NCBI GenBank assembly: GCA_963767245.1
Contig: CAVYDG010000010.1
Location: 372,001-436,000, forward strand
DNA from: Roseiarcus sp963767245
Lineage (GTDB): Bacteria; Pseudomonadota; Alphaproteobacteria; Rhizobiales; Beijerinckiaceae
Direction of reading: 5' to 3'
Length of the DNA: 64,000 bases
The position numbers and the translations under genes were made by a program. How positions within the stretch are numbered: position 1 is the stretch's first letter; every line of letters begins with the position of its first letter. The notes beneath the pieces are model-generated. The model was not told the DNA's origin. It searched no databases and saw nothing but the letters and a program-made list of their open reading frames with translations. This document shows positions 1 through 8,782 of the stretch, piece after piece.

Positions 1-118
1 GGCAATCGCGCACAGCCGGAAGGTGCGGCGATGAGCGCGCGGGCCATCGTATCAGGGACAATCTACAAGCCGCCCGTCGCAAAGACGAGCAAGGCGGGTA
101 AGCCCTACGTCTTCGCTA

Positions 119-1246
119 AGCAGACTCCCTCAGCTTGACCAACGAATCGCAGGTGTGATTCGATCTTCGCGTTGATTCGCGGAGGCGGGGCGTGGCGGGC
201 AAATCTCGGGTGACGGCGGGTGACCAACAGCGCAACGCACTGCTGACGTTAGCCCATTCACGCGATCGGGGCGAGGCTGATCGGGCGCGGGCGATATTGC
301 TGACGTTGTCGGGATGGACCAGCCCGCGCATTGCGGAAGCCTTCAGCGTGCGCGAAGACACGGTGCGTCTTTGGCGCAGCGAGTTCGCGCGCGGCGGTGT
401 CGAGGCGTTGAAGGCGACCGTGGCGCTCGGCCCGCCACCGGTAAAGACCGAAGCCGCGCTGCGTGTCGTCGCGCCTCTGCTCGAAGCTCCCGTCGCCGAC
501 CGGCCCAACTGGACGATCCCGCGCCTCATGGCCGAGATCGAGGCGCGCGAGGGCGTCAAGATCGGCAAGTCGCAGTTGTCCAAGGCGTTGCGAAAAAAAA
601 CTTCCGTTGGCGGCGGCCCCGGCACACGCTGAAAGGCCGCCAGATTGCCGCCGAGATCGAACGCGTGGGACTGCGCCTTCAACTGCGCAAGGCTCAGGCC
701 GAAGCCGGCGACATCATCCTCCTCTACGGCGACGAGAGCGAGGCCCTGACGCACCCTTATCTGGCGCGGGCGTGGGCCTTGCGCGGTGCGGACCTGCGGG
801 TGCCGGCGCCGGGTCAGGCCAAGAAAGTGGCGATAATCGGCTCACTCGATCATGTCACGCGCCAGTTGATTGTGCATACGAGCCAGACCAAGCGCAGCCG
901 CGACTTCATCGCTCACCTCGAGCAACTCGACCACCTGTTCGGTCCTCAACCAGGACGGGCAATAAAACCGGTCGTACTGGTCGAGGACAACGGGCCGATC
1001 CATGTCAGCAAGCTCACTCTTAAAGCCATCGAGGCGCGCAAACACTGGCTCACCGTCGAGTGGCTGCCAAAATACGCACCCGAACTCAACGACATCGAGG
1101 TTGTCTGGCACGATCTCAAGGCGCGCCATCTGGCCCATCAGACCTTCGCTGATGCCGACGTCCTCGACCGCGCAATCCACGCAGCCGTGGCTGCCCTGAA
1201 CCGGGAGCGAACTGTCAATCCGTTGGTCATTCAAAGAATCTCTGCT
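119..1246 (+). mobile_element. IS630-family insertion sequence, copy 1
   Basis: The element is 1128 bases long and flanked by a duplicated TA (117-118 and 1247-1248), as expected for IS630/Tc1-mariner elements. The outer ends share AGCAGA as a short terminal inverted repeat, with weaker matches further in. It carries one transposase in two overlapping frames. A second copy lies at 36272-37399, and I count only four base differences between them, so transposition was recent. It disrupts an SSB-like gene. Confidence 0.9.
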
Positions 1247-1249
1247 TAG
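192..1249 (+). CDS. IS630-family transposase (orfAB, -1 frameshift)
   Basis: The DDE transposase of the element is read from two frames. The first (192-632, start GTG) encodes an N-terminal helix-turn-helix region, including IAEAFSVREDTVRLW. The second encodes the catalytic core, ending at 1249. Catalytic acidic residues are visible in LLYGDESEAL, LVEDNGPIHVSK and ELNDIEVVWHDL, matching the IS630 D-D-E pattern. The frames meet at eight consecutive A residues (593-600), where zero-frame A-AAA-AAA would allow a -1 slip, giving RKKNFRWRR across the junction. Programmed frameshifting is known in some IS630 members. The stop codon TAG uses the duplicated target TA plus one base of flanking DNA, so the frame ends exactly at the element border. 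Confidence 0.85.
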
Positions 1250-1558
1250 ATCCGAGAAGGTAACGGCGAGCGCGTCCGCTGGTGGAAGTGCTTCGTTTTC
1301 AACGAGGCCGTCATCAACGAGGTCATGCAGCTTGTCGACAGCGAAGCGATCTCGGTCAGCGGTGAATTTGATTGCGAGGTCTACGCGCCCGCTGGAGGCG
1401 ACTCGCGCTTAAGCTGGAAGATTGTGGCGGAGGCCATTCTGTCGGCCAGACGTAAGCCGAAGCCTCGCCAAACGAAGACTATAGAACCTCGGTTGGTCCG
1501 AGCCGCGCCCAGCCTTTTCGAAGAAGGGAGGCCGCTCGATGACGACATTCCCTTCTGA

Positions 1559-1923
1559 ACTGGACGCACCTCCGCTCGACGCTCCCTACGACGTCCGCTT
1601 TGTTGATTTCGCCGAAATCAGCGGCGCCGAGTTGGATCATAATCCCCCGGATCGGCAATCACGAACGACAGCCTCCCCGACCACGACGCCCCACGGCCTA
1701 GATGCGCGATGTTCGCTTAACGTCGAATCGAGACGTCGGTCACCGCTCAGTTCGCCCTTAGGGAAGATGCTCCCGCGCAACTGGCTATGGGAAGAGATCC
1801 GGCGACAACCCAACGGTTCCCGGAATGGGCCGATTCACGAGCGAGTTCTGCTATTCGCGATGATCGCTAGGCGGCAAAAATCCGCCCAAGAGCGGACCTA
1901 CGCCGTGACGGACGGGATCCTTG
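1559..1923. other. Intergenic remnant between SSB-like gene and LysR gene
   Basis: A frame starting at ATG 1539, overlapping the end of the SSB-like gene, begins MTTFPSELDAPPLDAPYDV and stays open past this stretch. It shows no recognisable family, and its distal part overlaps the LysR gene on the other strand. It may be the start of a downstream plasmid or phage gene lost by rearrangement. I see no other signal here. Confidence 0.3.
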
Positions 1924-2826
1924 CTACACTTGCGCCGCCGCCTCGCGGAATACCCCCCGCAGCCAGATCAGACCAGCATCCTGTGAACGGTATTTGTGCC
2001 ATTGAATGGCCTGCTGCATCCTGGGGAGCCGATACGGAAGCTCAAGGATTCGGATCGGCAGTGTCTGCGCCGCCTGCTCCGCAAGTCGCCGATGGATGGT
2101 CGCGATACGGTTCGTCCCAACGAGGAGGAGGGCCATGGTGTTGAAACTGTACGTCGCCACCTCCACACGACGAACGAGGTCGTGTTGCCTGAAGAAGACC
2201 GACTCGAGCGATTGCGCTCCGTCCGGCGTCCGCATCACGACGTGCGACGCTTCTGCGAAGCTCCCACGCGTAAGTTTCTCACGCGCGAGTTCGGCATCGC
2301 TCCAGGCGATTGCACAGAAATCTTCCTCGAGAATGACCTCGAACGGATGCTGCCTTGAGCAGAATTCCTTCGGGATGATGAGCAGATCGACGTCGCCGCG
2401 CTCCAGAAGCCGCTCAGGTCCGGCCACCTGGTGAAGGAAATTAAACCTGACGGTCGACTCCGCCTTTCGACAAAGCGCCAAAACCTTCGGGATCAGCGTC
2501 GCGAGGGTGTAATCCGAGACCAGCACATTGAACTGTCGGTCCGACTGCGCCGGATTGAAATCCGCGGTCGTCGCGATCGTCCATTCGACCCGCACGAGCA
2601 CGTCCCGCACCGCGTCCTTCAAAAATTCCGCGCGGGGCGTCAGCTCCATTCGCCGGCCGATTTTCACGAGCAGATCGTCGCCGAAATACTCGCGCAGCCG
2701 AAGGAGCGCGTTGCTCATGGCGGACTGGGTCATGTTCATCTGCATCGCCGCTTCGCTTACGCTGCGCAGGTTGAGCAGATGGTCGAGAGCGACGAGGAGA
2801 TTGAGGTCGAGCTTGTTGAACCGCAT
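1924..2826 (-). CDS. LysR-family transcriptional regulator (NodD/NahR-like)
   Basis: This 300-residue protein has the LysR layout: an N-terminal winged helix-turn-helix (SEAAMQMNMTQSAMSNAL) followed by a periplasmic-binding-protein-like effector domain. The opening FNKLDLNLLVALDHLL is typical of the NodD/NahR/LinR branch, whose effectors are usually aromatic compounds. It is divergent from the alpha/beta hydrolase gene at 3022 with about 195 bases between them, the usual arrangement for a LysR regulator activating its neighbour. The catabolic cluster is therefore its likely target, although the effector cannot be read from sequence. Confidence 0.9.
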   Translation of the reverse strand: MRFNKLDLNLLVALDHLLNLRSVSEAAMQMNMTQSAMSNALLRLREYFGDDLLVKIGRRMELTPRAEFLKDAVRDVLVRVEWTIATTADFNPAQSDRQFNVLVSDYTLATLIPKVLALCRKAESTVRFNFLHQVAGPERLLERGDVDLLIIPKEFCSRQHPFEVILEEDFCAIAWSDAELAREKLTRGSFAEASHVVMRTPDGAQSLESVFFRQHDLVRRVEVATYSFNTMALLLVGTNRIATIHRRLAEQAAQTLPIRILELPYRLPRMQQAIQWHKYRSQDAGLIWLRGVFREAAAQV

Positions 2827-3021
2827 GGGTCAGGCCGGGGCTGAATCCCGACTCAATGCCTATCCATTCACAAAATCAATACATAACATTTCAACAATCC
2901 ATTTCTCTTGTACAATGCCCGCAGCTATGGTCCCCCCAGAGGAGAACGCCCATGGCTTTTTGCGGAACGCGTGCCGCCGTGCCTTCCGCGCACCCCCGAT
3001 TGGCGCTTGGAGGGTAGCGCG
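2827..3021. promoter_or_regulatory. Divergent LysR/hydrolase control region
   Basis: This is the 195-base divergent spacer between the LysR gene and the hydrolase gene. The part near 2866-2915 is distinctly AT-rich compared with its surroundings and is the probable site of both promoters and the LysR operator. No perfect operator can be assigned by eye. A clear ribosome-binding site, GGAGGG, lies just ahead of the ATG at 3022. Confidence 0.45.
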
Positions 3022-4197
3022 ATGTTCCGCTACTTCCCGACCAACTATGTCTGGAATCTCTCGGTCGATCTCGCGATCGAGATGGGCGCCAAGATTGGTG
3101 AAATCGAGGAGATGTGCGCGCCCCTGTGGGAGGCCGCGAAGCAGCCCGATGCTGCGGGAACCGGAGCATTTCGAGAGACCTGGTCAAAAATGGGCGACAA
3201 GCTCTGCGGCCTTGCGGAAGAAGACGAAGGACGCGGTCGGCTGATCTCGGCCGGCGATAAATATGGGCGCGCGGCAATCTACTATCTGACGGCCGAGCGA
3301 CTGCAGGCGCACAAAGCAGCGGGGCGCCTCGACCTCTACAAGCGCATGCGGACCGTCTTCGACCGCGGCGTGCGTCTCGCGCACGAGAACTGCGAGCACG
3401 TCGAAATTCCCTACGGCCAAACGCATCTGTCCGCACTCTATACCCGCGCCGAAGGCGTCGAGGGCCGCGCGCCCATTCTCGTCCAGCTCAATGGCCTCGA
3501 TTCGACGAAGGAGATGAAATACCGCGTTGGCCTGCCGCGGTGGCTCGCGCAACGCGGCGTGTCTTCACTCGTGGTCGACCAGCCCGGGACGGGGGACGCG
3601 CTCCGCCTGAAGGATCTGACCGCCGTCTACAATGCGGAGATCTGGGCCAGCAAAATCGTCGATTGGCTGGAGACGCGGGACGATGTCGACCCCAAGCGCA
3701 TCGGCTGCGAGGGTGTGTCGCTTGGCGGCTATTACTGCCCTCGCGCCGTCGCCTTCGAGCCGCGCTTTGCTTGCGGCGTCGCCTGGGGGGCCAACCACGA
3801 CTGGCGCGACGTGCAGAAGAAGCGCCTCGCGCGCGAGGGCGACTTTCCCGTCCCGCACTATTGGGACCATGTCCGCTGGGTTTGGGGCGCCCGCGACATG
3901 GATGAGTTCATGCGCATCGCCGAGAACATCCACCTCGACGGCGTTCTCGACCGGATAAAGGTTCCGTTCCTGGTCACCCATGGCGAGAAGGATTCCCAGA
4001 TTCCGCTGAAGTGGGCGCATCGCACCTACGAGCAGCTGGTCAACAGCCCCAAGCGCGAACTGAAGATCTTCACCGACCGTGAAGGCGGCAGCCAGCATTC
4101 GAGCTTCGACAATTCAGCCAACGCCGGCGCCTATATCGCCGATTGGGTCGCCGAGACGCTGGGCGGACGGACGGCCGCGAACGCCGGCCCGAAATAG
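3022..4197 (+). CDS. Alpha/beta hydrolase (2,6-dihydroxypseudooxynicotine hydrolase-like)
   Basis: A 391-residue cytoplasmic alpha/beta-hydrolase of the family that includes 2,6-dihydroxypseudooxynicotine hydrolase, which cleaves a C-C bond in a heteroaromatic ketone. The nucleophile elbow is GVSLGG with Ser233. The acid is probably Asp324 in GEKDSQ and the base His359 in QHSSFDN (position counts from this start). The N-terminal MFRYFPTNYVWNLSVDLAIE is the conserved cap region of this family, which supports the ATG at 3022 with its GGAGGG ribosome-binding site over an earlier in-frame ATG at 2908. It is the first gene of a rightward series of catabolic genes. The substrate is unknown; related enzymes act on C-C or ester bonds. 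Confidence 0.85.
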   Translation: MFRYFPTNYVWNLSVDLAIEMGAKIGEIEEMCAPLWEAAKQPDAAGTGAFRETWSKMGDKLCGLAEEDEGRGRLISAGDKYGRAAIYYLTAERLQAHKAAGRLDLYKRMRTVFDRGVRLAHENCEHVEIPYGQTHLSALYTRAEGVEGRAPILVQLNGLDSTKEMKYRVGLPRWLAQRGVSSLVVDQPGTGDALRLKDLTAVYNAEIWASKIVDWLETRDDVDPKRIGCEGVSLGGYYCPRAVAFEPRFACGVAWGANHDWRDVQKKRLAREGDFPVPHYWDHVRWVWGARDMDEFMRIAENIHLDGVLDRIKVPFLVTHGEKDSQIPLKWAHRTYEQLVNSPKRELKIFTDREGGSQHSSFDNSANAGAYIADWVAETLGGRTAANAGPK

Positions 4198-4216
4198 CAA
4201 ACTATGGGGAGGCTCC

Positions 4217-5158
4217 GTGAACATCATTGGCCCTGATGCGCTGGTCTTCGGCGTCGACGACGTCGACGCCTGCACGAAATACCTGACCGCCTACGGGCTC
4301 GAACCCGTCGGAGATGGTCGCTTCGAGGCGCTCGACGGCACCGCGATCGTCATTCGTCATCGCAGCGACGCCAGCCTGCCCGCGGCCATGGAGACGGGCA
4401 ACATGCTGCGCCAGGTCGTTTACGGCGTCGCCGACGAGGCGACCCTGGGCCAAATCGCCGCCGAACTCGCGCACGACCGGCAGATTCAGCGCCTGGCCGG
4501 CGGCGCAGTCGAGGCGCAGGACGACCTGGGCTTTCCGCTTAAATTTCAGCTCACGGTCCGGCGCCAACTCGACCTCCCGGGCGAACGGGTCAACGCGCCC
4601 GGCGCGCCGCCGCAGCGCGGCCCGAATCAAATCGGCGTCTGGGAAGAGATGCCCGCCAAGCCGCGCACGCTCTCGCATGTCGTCTGTTTCGTGCCCGACA
4701 TCGCTGCGGCGGAAGCCTTCTATGTCAAGCGCCTCGGCTTCAAGGTCACGGACCGGCTGTTGAACGCCGGGCCGTTCCTGCGCCCGGCCGGCACGCAGGA
4801 TCACCACACGCTGTTCTTCATCCAGACGCCACCCTTCATGAAGGGCTGCGAACATTTCGCTTTCCATATGGGCGGCCCGACCGAGCTGATGCTCGCGGGC
4901 ACGCGCTTCGTCAAAGCCGGCTATCAATCGTTTTGGGGCCCCGGACGGCACAAATACGGCTCCAACTGGTTCTGGTACTTCAACAGCCCGCTCGGCTGCC
5001 ACGTCGAATACGACGCCGACATGGATCTGCACGACGACGAATGGGCGCCGCGCGAGACGCCGATGACCCCGGAAGCGTCGCAGGCGTTCCTGTTCGAGCA
5101 TCGCGAGAAATGGGCGCCGGGCGGGCCGCCCCCGGGCGGCGGCAAGCCGGGGCGTTGA
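4217..5158 (+). CDS. Two-domain VOC / extradiol ring-cleavage dioxygenase-like protein
   Basis: The GTG at 4217 follows a strong GGGGAGG site and starts a 313-residue protein with two vicinal-oxygen-chelate domains, roughly residues 1-130 and 150-290. The C-terminal domain keeps a plausible metal triad: His154 in LSHVVCFV, His213 in CEHFAFHM and Glu264 in CHVEYDAD. This matches the two-His-one-Glu site of type I extradiol dioxygenases. The N-terminal domain seems degenerate, as usual. The gene sits 19 bases after the hydrolase and 4 bases before the ferredoxin, so it is probably co-transcribed. It likely opens an activated aromatic ring in the pathway encoded here. Glyoxalase or other VOC activity is possible. 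Confidence 0.8.
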   Translation: MNIIGPDALVFGVDDVDACTKYLTAYGLEPVGDGRFEALDGTAIVIRHRSDASLPAAMETGNMLRQVVYGVADEATLGQIAAELAHDRQIQRLAGGAVEAQDDLGFPLKFQLTVRRQLDLPGERVNAPGAPPQRGPNQIGVWEEMPAKPRTLSHVVCFVPDIAAAEAFYVKRLGFKVTDRLLNAGPFLRPAGTQDHHTLFFIQTPPFMKGCEHFAFHMGGPTELMLAGTRFVKAGYQSFWGPGRHKYGSNWFWYFNSPLGCHVEYDADMDLHDDEWAPRETPMTPEASQAFLFEHREKWAPGGPPPGGGKPGR

Positions 5159-5162
5159 GCGC

Positions 5163-5507
5163 ATGAATGCGAGTCCGGGCCCTTATCTCTGCCGGTCGGA
5201 CGAGATCGACGAGGGCGAGGCTCGCGCCTTTGCGCCTGGCGGCTCCCGAGCAAAACTCTTCATCGTGCGCCGCCGAGGCGCTCTCTTCGCCTACTGGGAC
5301 GCCTGTCCGCACTACGGCGACACGCCGATGGCGTGGCGAACCCATGCCTATCTCAATGCGAGTTGCGATCGGATCGTCTGCTCATCGCACGGCGCCGAGT
5401 TTGAGATCGAAACCGGACGCTGCGTCCTTGGCGCCGCGCTCGGCAAGTCTCTGAGCTTGGCGCCTATTGAGGTCAATGCGGCGGGCGAAGTGCATCTGTC
5501 GCGATAA
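5163..5507 (+). CDS. Rieske [2Fe-2S] ferredoxin-like protein
   Basis: A small soluble protein of 114 residues with the two Rieske cluster motifs, CPHYG (residues 48-52) and CSSHG (73-77), giving the Cys-His/Cys-His ligand set for a 2Fe-2S cluster. The length fits an electron-transfer ferredoxin rather than an oxygenase subunit. No terminal ring-hydroxylating oxygenase is encoded nearby. Its partner is therefore unclear: the adjacent FAD monooxygenase, the VOC dioxygenase (as a reactivating ferredoxin, like XylT-type proteins) or an oxygenase elsewhere. It lies between these two genes with short spacing, in the same probable operon. Confidence 0.88.
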   Translation: MNASPGPYLCRSDEIDEGEARAFAPGGSRAKLFIVRRRGALFAYWDACPHYGDTPMAWRTHAYLNASCDRIVCSSHGAEFEIETGRCVLGAALGKSLSLAPIEVNAAGEVHLSR

Positions 5508-5525
5508 GAATTTGGGAGGCGCGCC

Positions 5526-6656
5526 ATGTCGATTTCCGGCAAACGGGTTCTGATCGTCGGTGGAGGATTTTCCGGCATGGCGGCAGCGGTCGCGCTTCGC
5601 CGGCGCGGCGCGGAGATCGATCTCGTCGAGATCGATCCGGATTGGCGCTCCTATGGCGCGGGCATCAGCCTCGGGTCCGCAACTTTGCGGGCGTTCGAGA
5701 CGCTTGGCATTCTCGATGAATTCCTGAGGCGCGGCTATGGCGCCGACGGCGCCGAACTCTTTACCAGCGCCGGCCATCCGATCGCAAGCCTGCCGACGCC
5801 GAGGCTCGCGCGTCCGGACGTTCCCGGCGCTGGCGCGATCATGCGGCCCGTGCTGGCGAGCATCCTGGCCGAGGCGACGCGCGCTTCCGGCGCCGGCGTG
5901 CGTCTCGGTATGACCTTTGAGCGCATCACCCAAACCGACGGCGGCGTCGAGGTTGCTTTCAGCGACGGCTCCACGGAGTCCTACGACCTGGCAATCGGGG
6001 CGGACGGCCTGAACTCCAAAACCCGCGCCGCGATTTTCCCGGACGCGCCGTCACCGCGCTACACCGGCCAGTGCGTCTGGCGCGCGGTCCTGCCACGTCC
6101 GCCGGAAGTCACGCGCGCCTTGATGTGGCTGGGTCCCAAGGTGAAGGCGGGCGTGAACCCGGTGTCGCAGGACGAAATGTATCTGTTCGTCACCGAGGAT
6201 CGTCCCTCGAACGACCGCGTAGACCCTGCGCTTTTCCTGCCGACCCTGAGCGGGCTGATCGTCCCGTTCACGGCGCCTGTTATGCAAGCCGTAAAGGCGA
6301 CTCTGAACGAGACCTGCCACATCGTCTACCGGCCTCTCGAAGCGCTGCTGATGCCCCGTCCATGGTCGAAAGGGCGCGTCGTGCTGATCGGCGACGCCGC
6401 GCACGCGACGACGCCGCATCTGGCGTCGGGCGCCTGCATTGGCATCGAGGATGCAATCGTGCTCGCCGAGGAACTCGCACGCGCAGACGCGATAGCAACG
6501 GGCCTGCGAGCGTTCGAAGACCGGCGCTGGGAGCGATGCCGCATGGTGGTGGAGAATTCAGTTCGACTCGGCGAGATCGAGATCACGGGCGGCGACCCCG
6601 CCGACCACGGCAGAATTATGCGCGAATCCATGATGGCCCTGGCGGCGCCGGTCTGA
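5526..6656 (+). CDS. FAD-dependent monooxygenase (salicylate/6-hydroxynicotinate hydroxylase type)
   Basis: A 376-residue group A flavoprotein monooxygenase. The N-terminal dinucleotide-binding motif GGGFSGMAAAVALR lies near residues 12-25. The second FAD motif, GDAAHATTPHLASG, starts at about residue 289, and a DG-type motif, IGADGLNS, lies between them. These enzymes use NAD(P)H and O2 to hydroxylate, often decarboxylatively, aromatic or N-heteroaromatic acids. A GGGAGG site precedes the ATG. The gene follows the Rieske ferredoxin by 18 bases. It probably prepares the ring for cleavage by the VOC protein, but the actual substrate cannot be read from sequence. Confidence 0.88.
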   Translation: MSISGKRVLIVGGGFSGMAAAVALRRRGAEIDLVEIDPDWRSYGAGISLGSATLRAFETLGILDEFLRRGYGADGAELFTSAGHPIASLPTPRLARPDVPGAGAIMRPVLASILAEATRASGAGVRLGMTFERITQTDGGVEVAFSDGSTESYDLAIGADGLNSKTRAAIFPDAPSPRYTGQCVWRAVLPRPPEVTRALMWLGPKVKAGVNPVSQDEMYLFVTEDRPSNDRVDPALFLPTLSGLIVPFTAPVMQAVKATLNETCHIVYRPLEALLMPRPWSKGRVVLIGDAAHATTPHLASGACIGIEDAIVLAEELARADAIATGLRAFEDRRWERCRMVVENSVRLGEIEITGGDPADHGRIMRESMMALAAPV

Positions 6657-6780
6657 GCGGAGCTTCGATCAGAGCCGCGTTCAAGGCTCTTTCATTCGCG
6701 CCGGTTATCTCAAGCACTCCGAGGCGCACCTCAGGAAGAATTGGTCGACTGTTAAGAATAGGATTTCCCGGGAGGACGGC

Positions 6781-7950
6781 ATGAAGGCCAGCACCGAAAA
6801 TTGGTCCGGAAGAATTCCGCTGATGTTTGCTCACTGCGCCGGGATGGTCGATCTCGTCGCCCTGCCTGTGTGGGTCGGCGCACTGATCGCGCAATATCAA
6901 TTCACTCCGCAGCAGGCTGGCGGCCTCGCAACCCTGTTTCTGATCGGCGCGGTGATAAGCAGCCTTTTCTTCGCGCCGCGCTTCAACCGGATCGATTCCC
7001 GCACCGCGGCCGCCGCAGGTTTCGCAATCGCTTGTCTGGCTTTTCTCGCGGCGGCGTTCGTTTCCGACTTTGCCCCCCTTGCCGTGCTGCATTTCGTTGC
7101 GGGCGTCGCAATCGGATGCGCGCTGAGCTTCACCCACGGCACGATCGCCCATAGCGCCAATCCCCATCGGCTCTTCGCCATCGTCGGCATGGCGCTGGGC
7201 GTCTTCGCCATCGTCTTTCTCGGAATAACGCCCAACCTCATTGCCGCTTTTGGCGGCCCAATGTTGTTCAGGACCTTCGCCACGATCATGGCTGTCGCCG
7301 CCATCGCAGCGATCGTCGCGTTCCCGACGGCGACGGCGCGCAGCGGCGAAGACATCATCGAAGAAGTCTCTCATCTGCGCCCTGCGGTATGGTTCGGCGT
7401 CGCGGGCGTGAGCTGCATGGCCCTCACGCAAGCCATGATGTTCAGCTTCCTCGAGCGGATCGGCATCGACCGCGGATTTGGGCGGGAGGCAGTCACCGGC
7501 GTTTTGATCACGCTCGGGTTCGTCAACCTCTTTCCCGCCCCGCTCGCGGCACTTCTCGAAAAGCGCGTTTCGCCGCACACGGTTTTGTTCGTCGGACCGA
7601 TCGTACAGGCCCTGATCGCGCTCGGCATTTCCTTTGGCGGCAGTTTTCCGGCCTACGCCGCGCCCGCGATCTTCTTCGCCGCAGTGATGATTTTCACCCA
7701 TACCTTCGCCTTCGGCGTGCTCTCCAAGCTGGATCCGACAGCCCGGGCGCTCGCCGGCACTCCGGCGATGCTCATGATCGGATCGGCGGTCGGCCCAATC
7801 CTCGGAGGCACGCTCGTTCAGGGTTTCGGCTACGGGAGCCTGGGTGCGGCGGCCGTTGTTTTCGCGGCGATCGCGGTTTTCCTTTTCTCGAAGGTGGACG
7901 CGCCGGACGCCCCCATCCTCACCGCGTCAGACAAACCAAAGCCGGTATGA
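6781..7950 (+). CDS. MFS transporter
   Basis: A 389-residue integral membrane protein with about twelve hydrophobic segments in two halves, separated by a hydrophilic loop near residue 190, as in major facilitator permeases. A GGGAGGACGGC ribosome-binding site lies directly upstream of ATG 6781. It follows the monooxygenase after about 120 bases and continues in the same direction. It probably carries the pathway substrate or an intermediate across the inner membrane. The ABC importer further on would be a second uptake route, or one for a different compound. Confidence 0.85.
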   Translation: MKASTENWSGRIPLMFAHCAGMVDLVALPVWVGALIAQYQFTPQQAGGLATLFLIGAVISSLFFAPRFNRIDSRTAAAAGFAIACLAFLAAAFVSDFAPLAVLHFVAGVAIGCALSFTHGTIAHSANPHRLFAIVGMALGVFAIVFLGITPNLIAAFGGPMLFRTFATIMAVAAIAAIVAFPTATARSGEDIIEEVSHLRPAVWFGVAGVSCMALTQAMMFSFLERIGIDRGFGREAVTGVLITLGFVNLFPAPLAALLEKRVSPHTVLFVGPIVQALIALGISFGGSFPAYAAPAIFFAAVMIFTHTFAFGVLSKLDPTARALAGTPAMLMIGSAVGPILGGTLVQGFGYGSLGAAAVVFAAIAVFLFSKVDAPDAPILTASDKPKPV

Positions 7951-7999
7951 ACGATAGCAAGGTTGACCGTTTCCGCCCTCCGCCTGCGACCGCGTCTCG

Positions 8000-8782
8000 T
8001 CAGCTTCCGTCGCTGACAAGCGTCCCGCCGTCGACCACGATGGTCTGCCCCGTGGTGAAGGCGCCGCCGGGCGAGGCGAGCCATAGCGCCGTCGCGGCGA
8101 TCTCAGAGGGCTGGCCGACGCGTCGCAGGGGAGTTGCGGCGATCCTGCGCGCCATGAAAGCCTTGTCGCTCATCAGGCTGTGCGAGAAGGGCGTCTCGAT
8201 CAGTCCCGGCGCGATGGCGTTGACGCGGATATTGTCGGGGCCGAGTTCGACGGCGAGATTGCGCGCCATTTGCGCGAGCGCCGCCTTTGACATGGCGTAA
8301 GGCCCAATCATGCGATTGCCGCGCATGGCCGACAGGCTGGCCATCAGCACGATGGCGCCGCCTCCTGCCTGACGCATACCCGGCGCGAGGGCCGCGGCGA
8401 GCCAATAGGCGCAGTGCAGGTTGACGTCGAAAACCCGGAGATAGGCGTCCTCGTCCGCGACGCCCGTGAGGCCGACAGGACCCTCGATCCCTGCGTTGGA
8501 GACGAGAATGTCAATCATTCCGCCCAGCTTCTCGTGAGCCGCCACCGCAAGGCGTTCGGCGCTGTCCCGGCCGGAGAGGCGGTGGAATAGGGTTTCAAGC
8601 GGAGGACCATGGCCTTCGAGTTGCGCCGCGGTCGCCGCGCAATCCTCCTCTCGATCCGAGGCGGCGAGCACCCGAGCGCCCGCCGAAGCGAAAGCTTGGG
8701 CGATAGCAAGGCCGATCCCCGAAGTTCCGCCCGTCACGAGCGCCCGCTTGCCCGAGAGACCGAAGAACGTTTCGAGAAGCAT
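8000..8782 (-). CDS. SDR-family NAD(P)-dependent oxidoreductase
   Basis: A classical short-chain dehydrogenase of 260 residues. The cofactor motif TGGTSGIG is near the N-terminus, NAG follows in VSNAGIEG, and the catalytic Ser and Tyr-x3-Lys lie in MASLSAMRGN and YAMSKAAL. The C-terminal GQTIVVDGG is typical of the family. The ATG at 8782 gives the usual length. It points against the genes to its left and lies tail to tail with the MFS gene. It probably oxidises or reduces a hydroxyl or keto group of a pathway intermediate. The roughly 200 bases between it and the next leftward gene contain no gene I can support. Confidence 0.88.
   Translation of the reverse strand: MLLETFFGLSGKRALVTGGTSGIGLAIAQAFASAGARVLAASDREEDCAATAAQLEGHGPPLETLFHRLSGRDSAERLAVAAHEKLGGMIDILVSNAGIEGPVGLTGVADEDAYLRVFDVNLHCAYWLAAALAPGMRQAGGGAIVLMASLSAMRGNRMIGPYAMSKAALAQMARNLAVELGPDNIRVNAIAPGLIETPFSHSLMSDKAFMARRIAATPLRRVGQPSEIAATALWLASPGGAFTTGQTIVVDGGTLVSDGS

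Larger units (their letters stand above)
31..1558 (+). pseudogene. SSB-like single-stranded-DNA-binding protein, split by IS630
   Basis: An ATG at 31 opens a frame beginning MSARAIVSGTIYKPPV that is intact up to the insertion element at 119. Past the element, bases 1250-1558 encode IREGNGERVRWWKCFVF and continue to a stop at 1556-1558. The last residues are DDDIPF, the canonical acidic tip by which SSB proteins recruit partner enzymes. With the OB-fold-like strand pattern and a total near 130 residues, this is an SSB-like protein of plasmid or phage type. The gene is cut by the IS630 copy at a TA dinucleotide. After removing the element and one TA, the two halves are one base out of frame, so an extra indel exists beside the insertion. 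The protein is presumably not made. Confidence 0.7.

Noticed and set aside
2908..3021. Upstream in-frame ATG for the alpha/beta hydrolase
   Set aside because: The extra 38 residues lack family similarity, while ATG 3022 has GGAGGG and begins the conserved cap region.
4202..5164. 320-residue minus-strand open frame
   Set aside because: It is antisense to the VOC protein, whose metal ligands and ribosome-binding site are clear.
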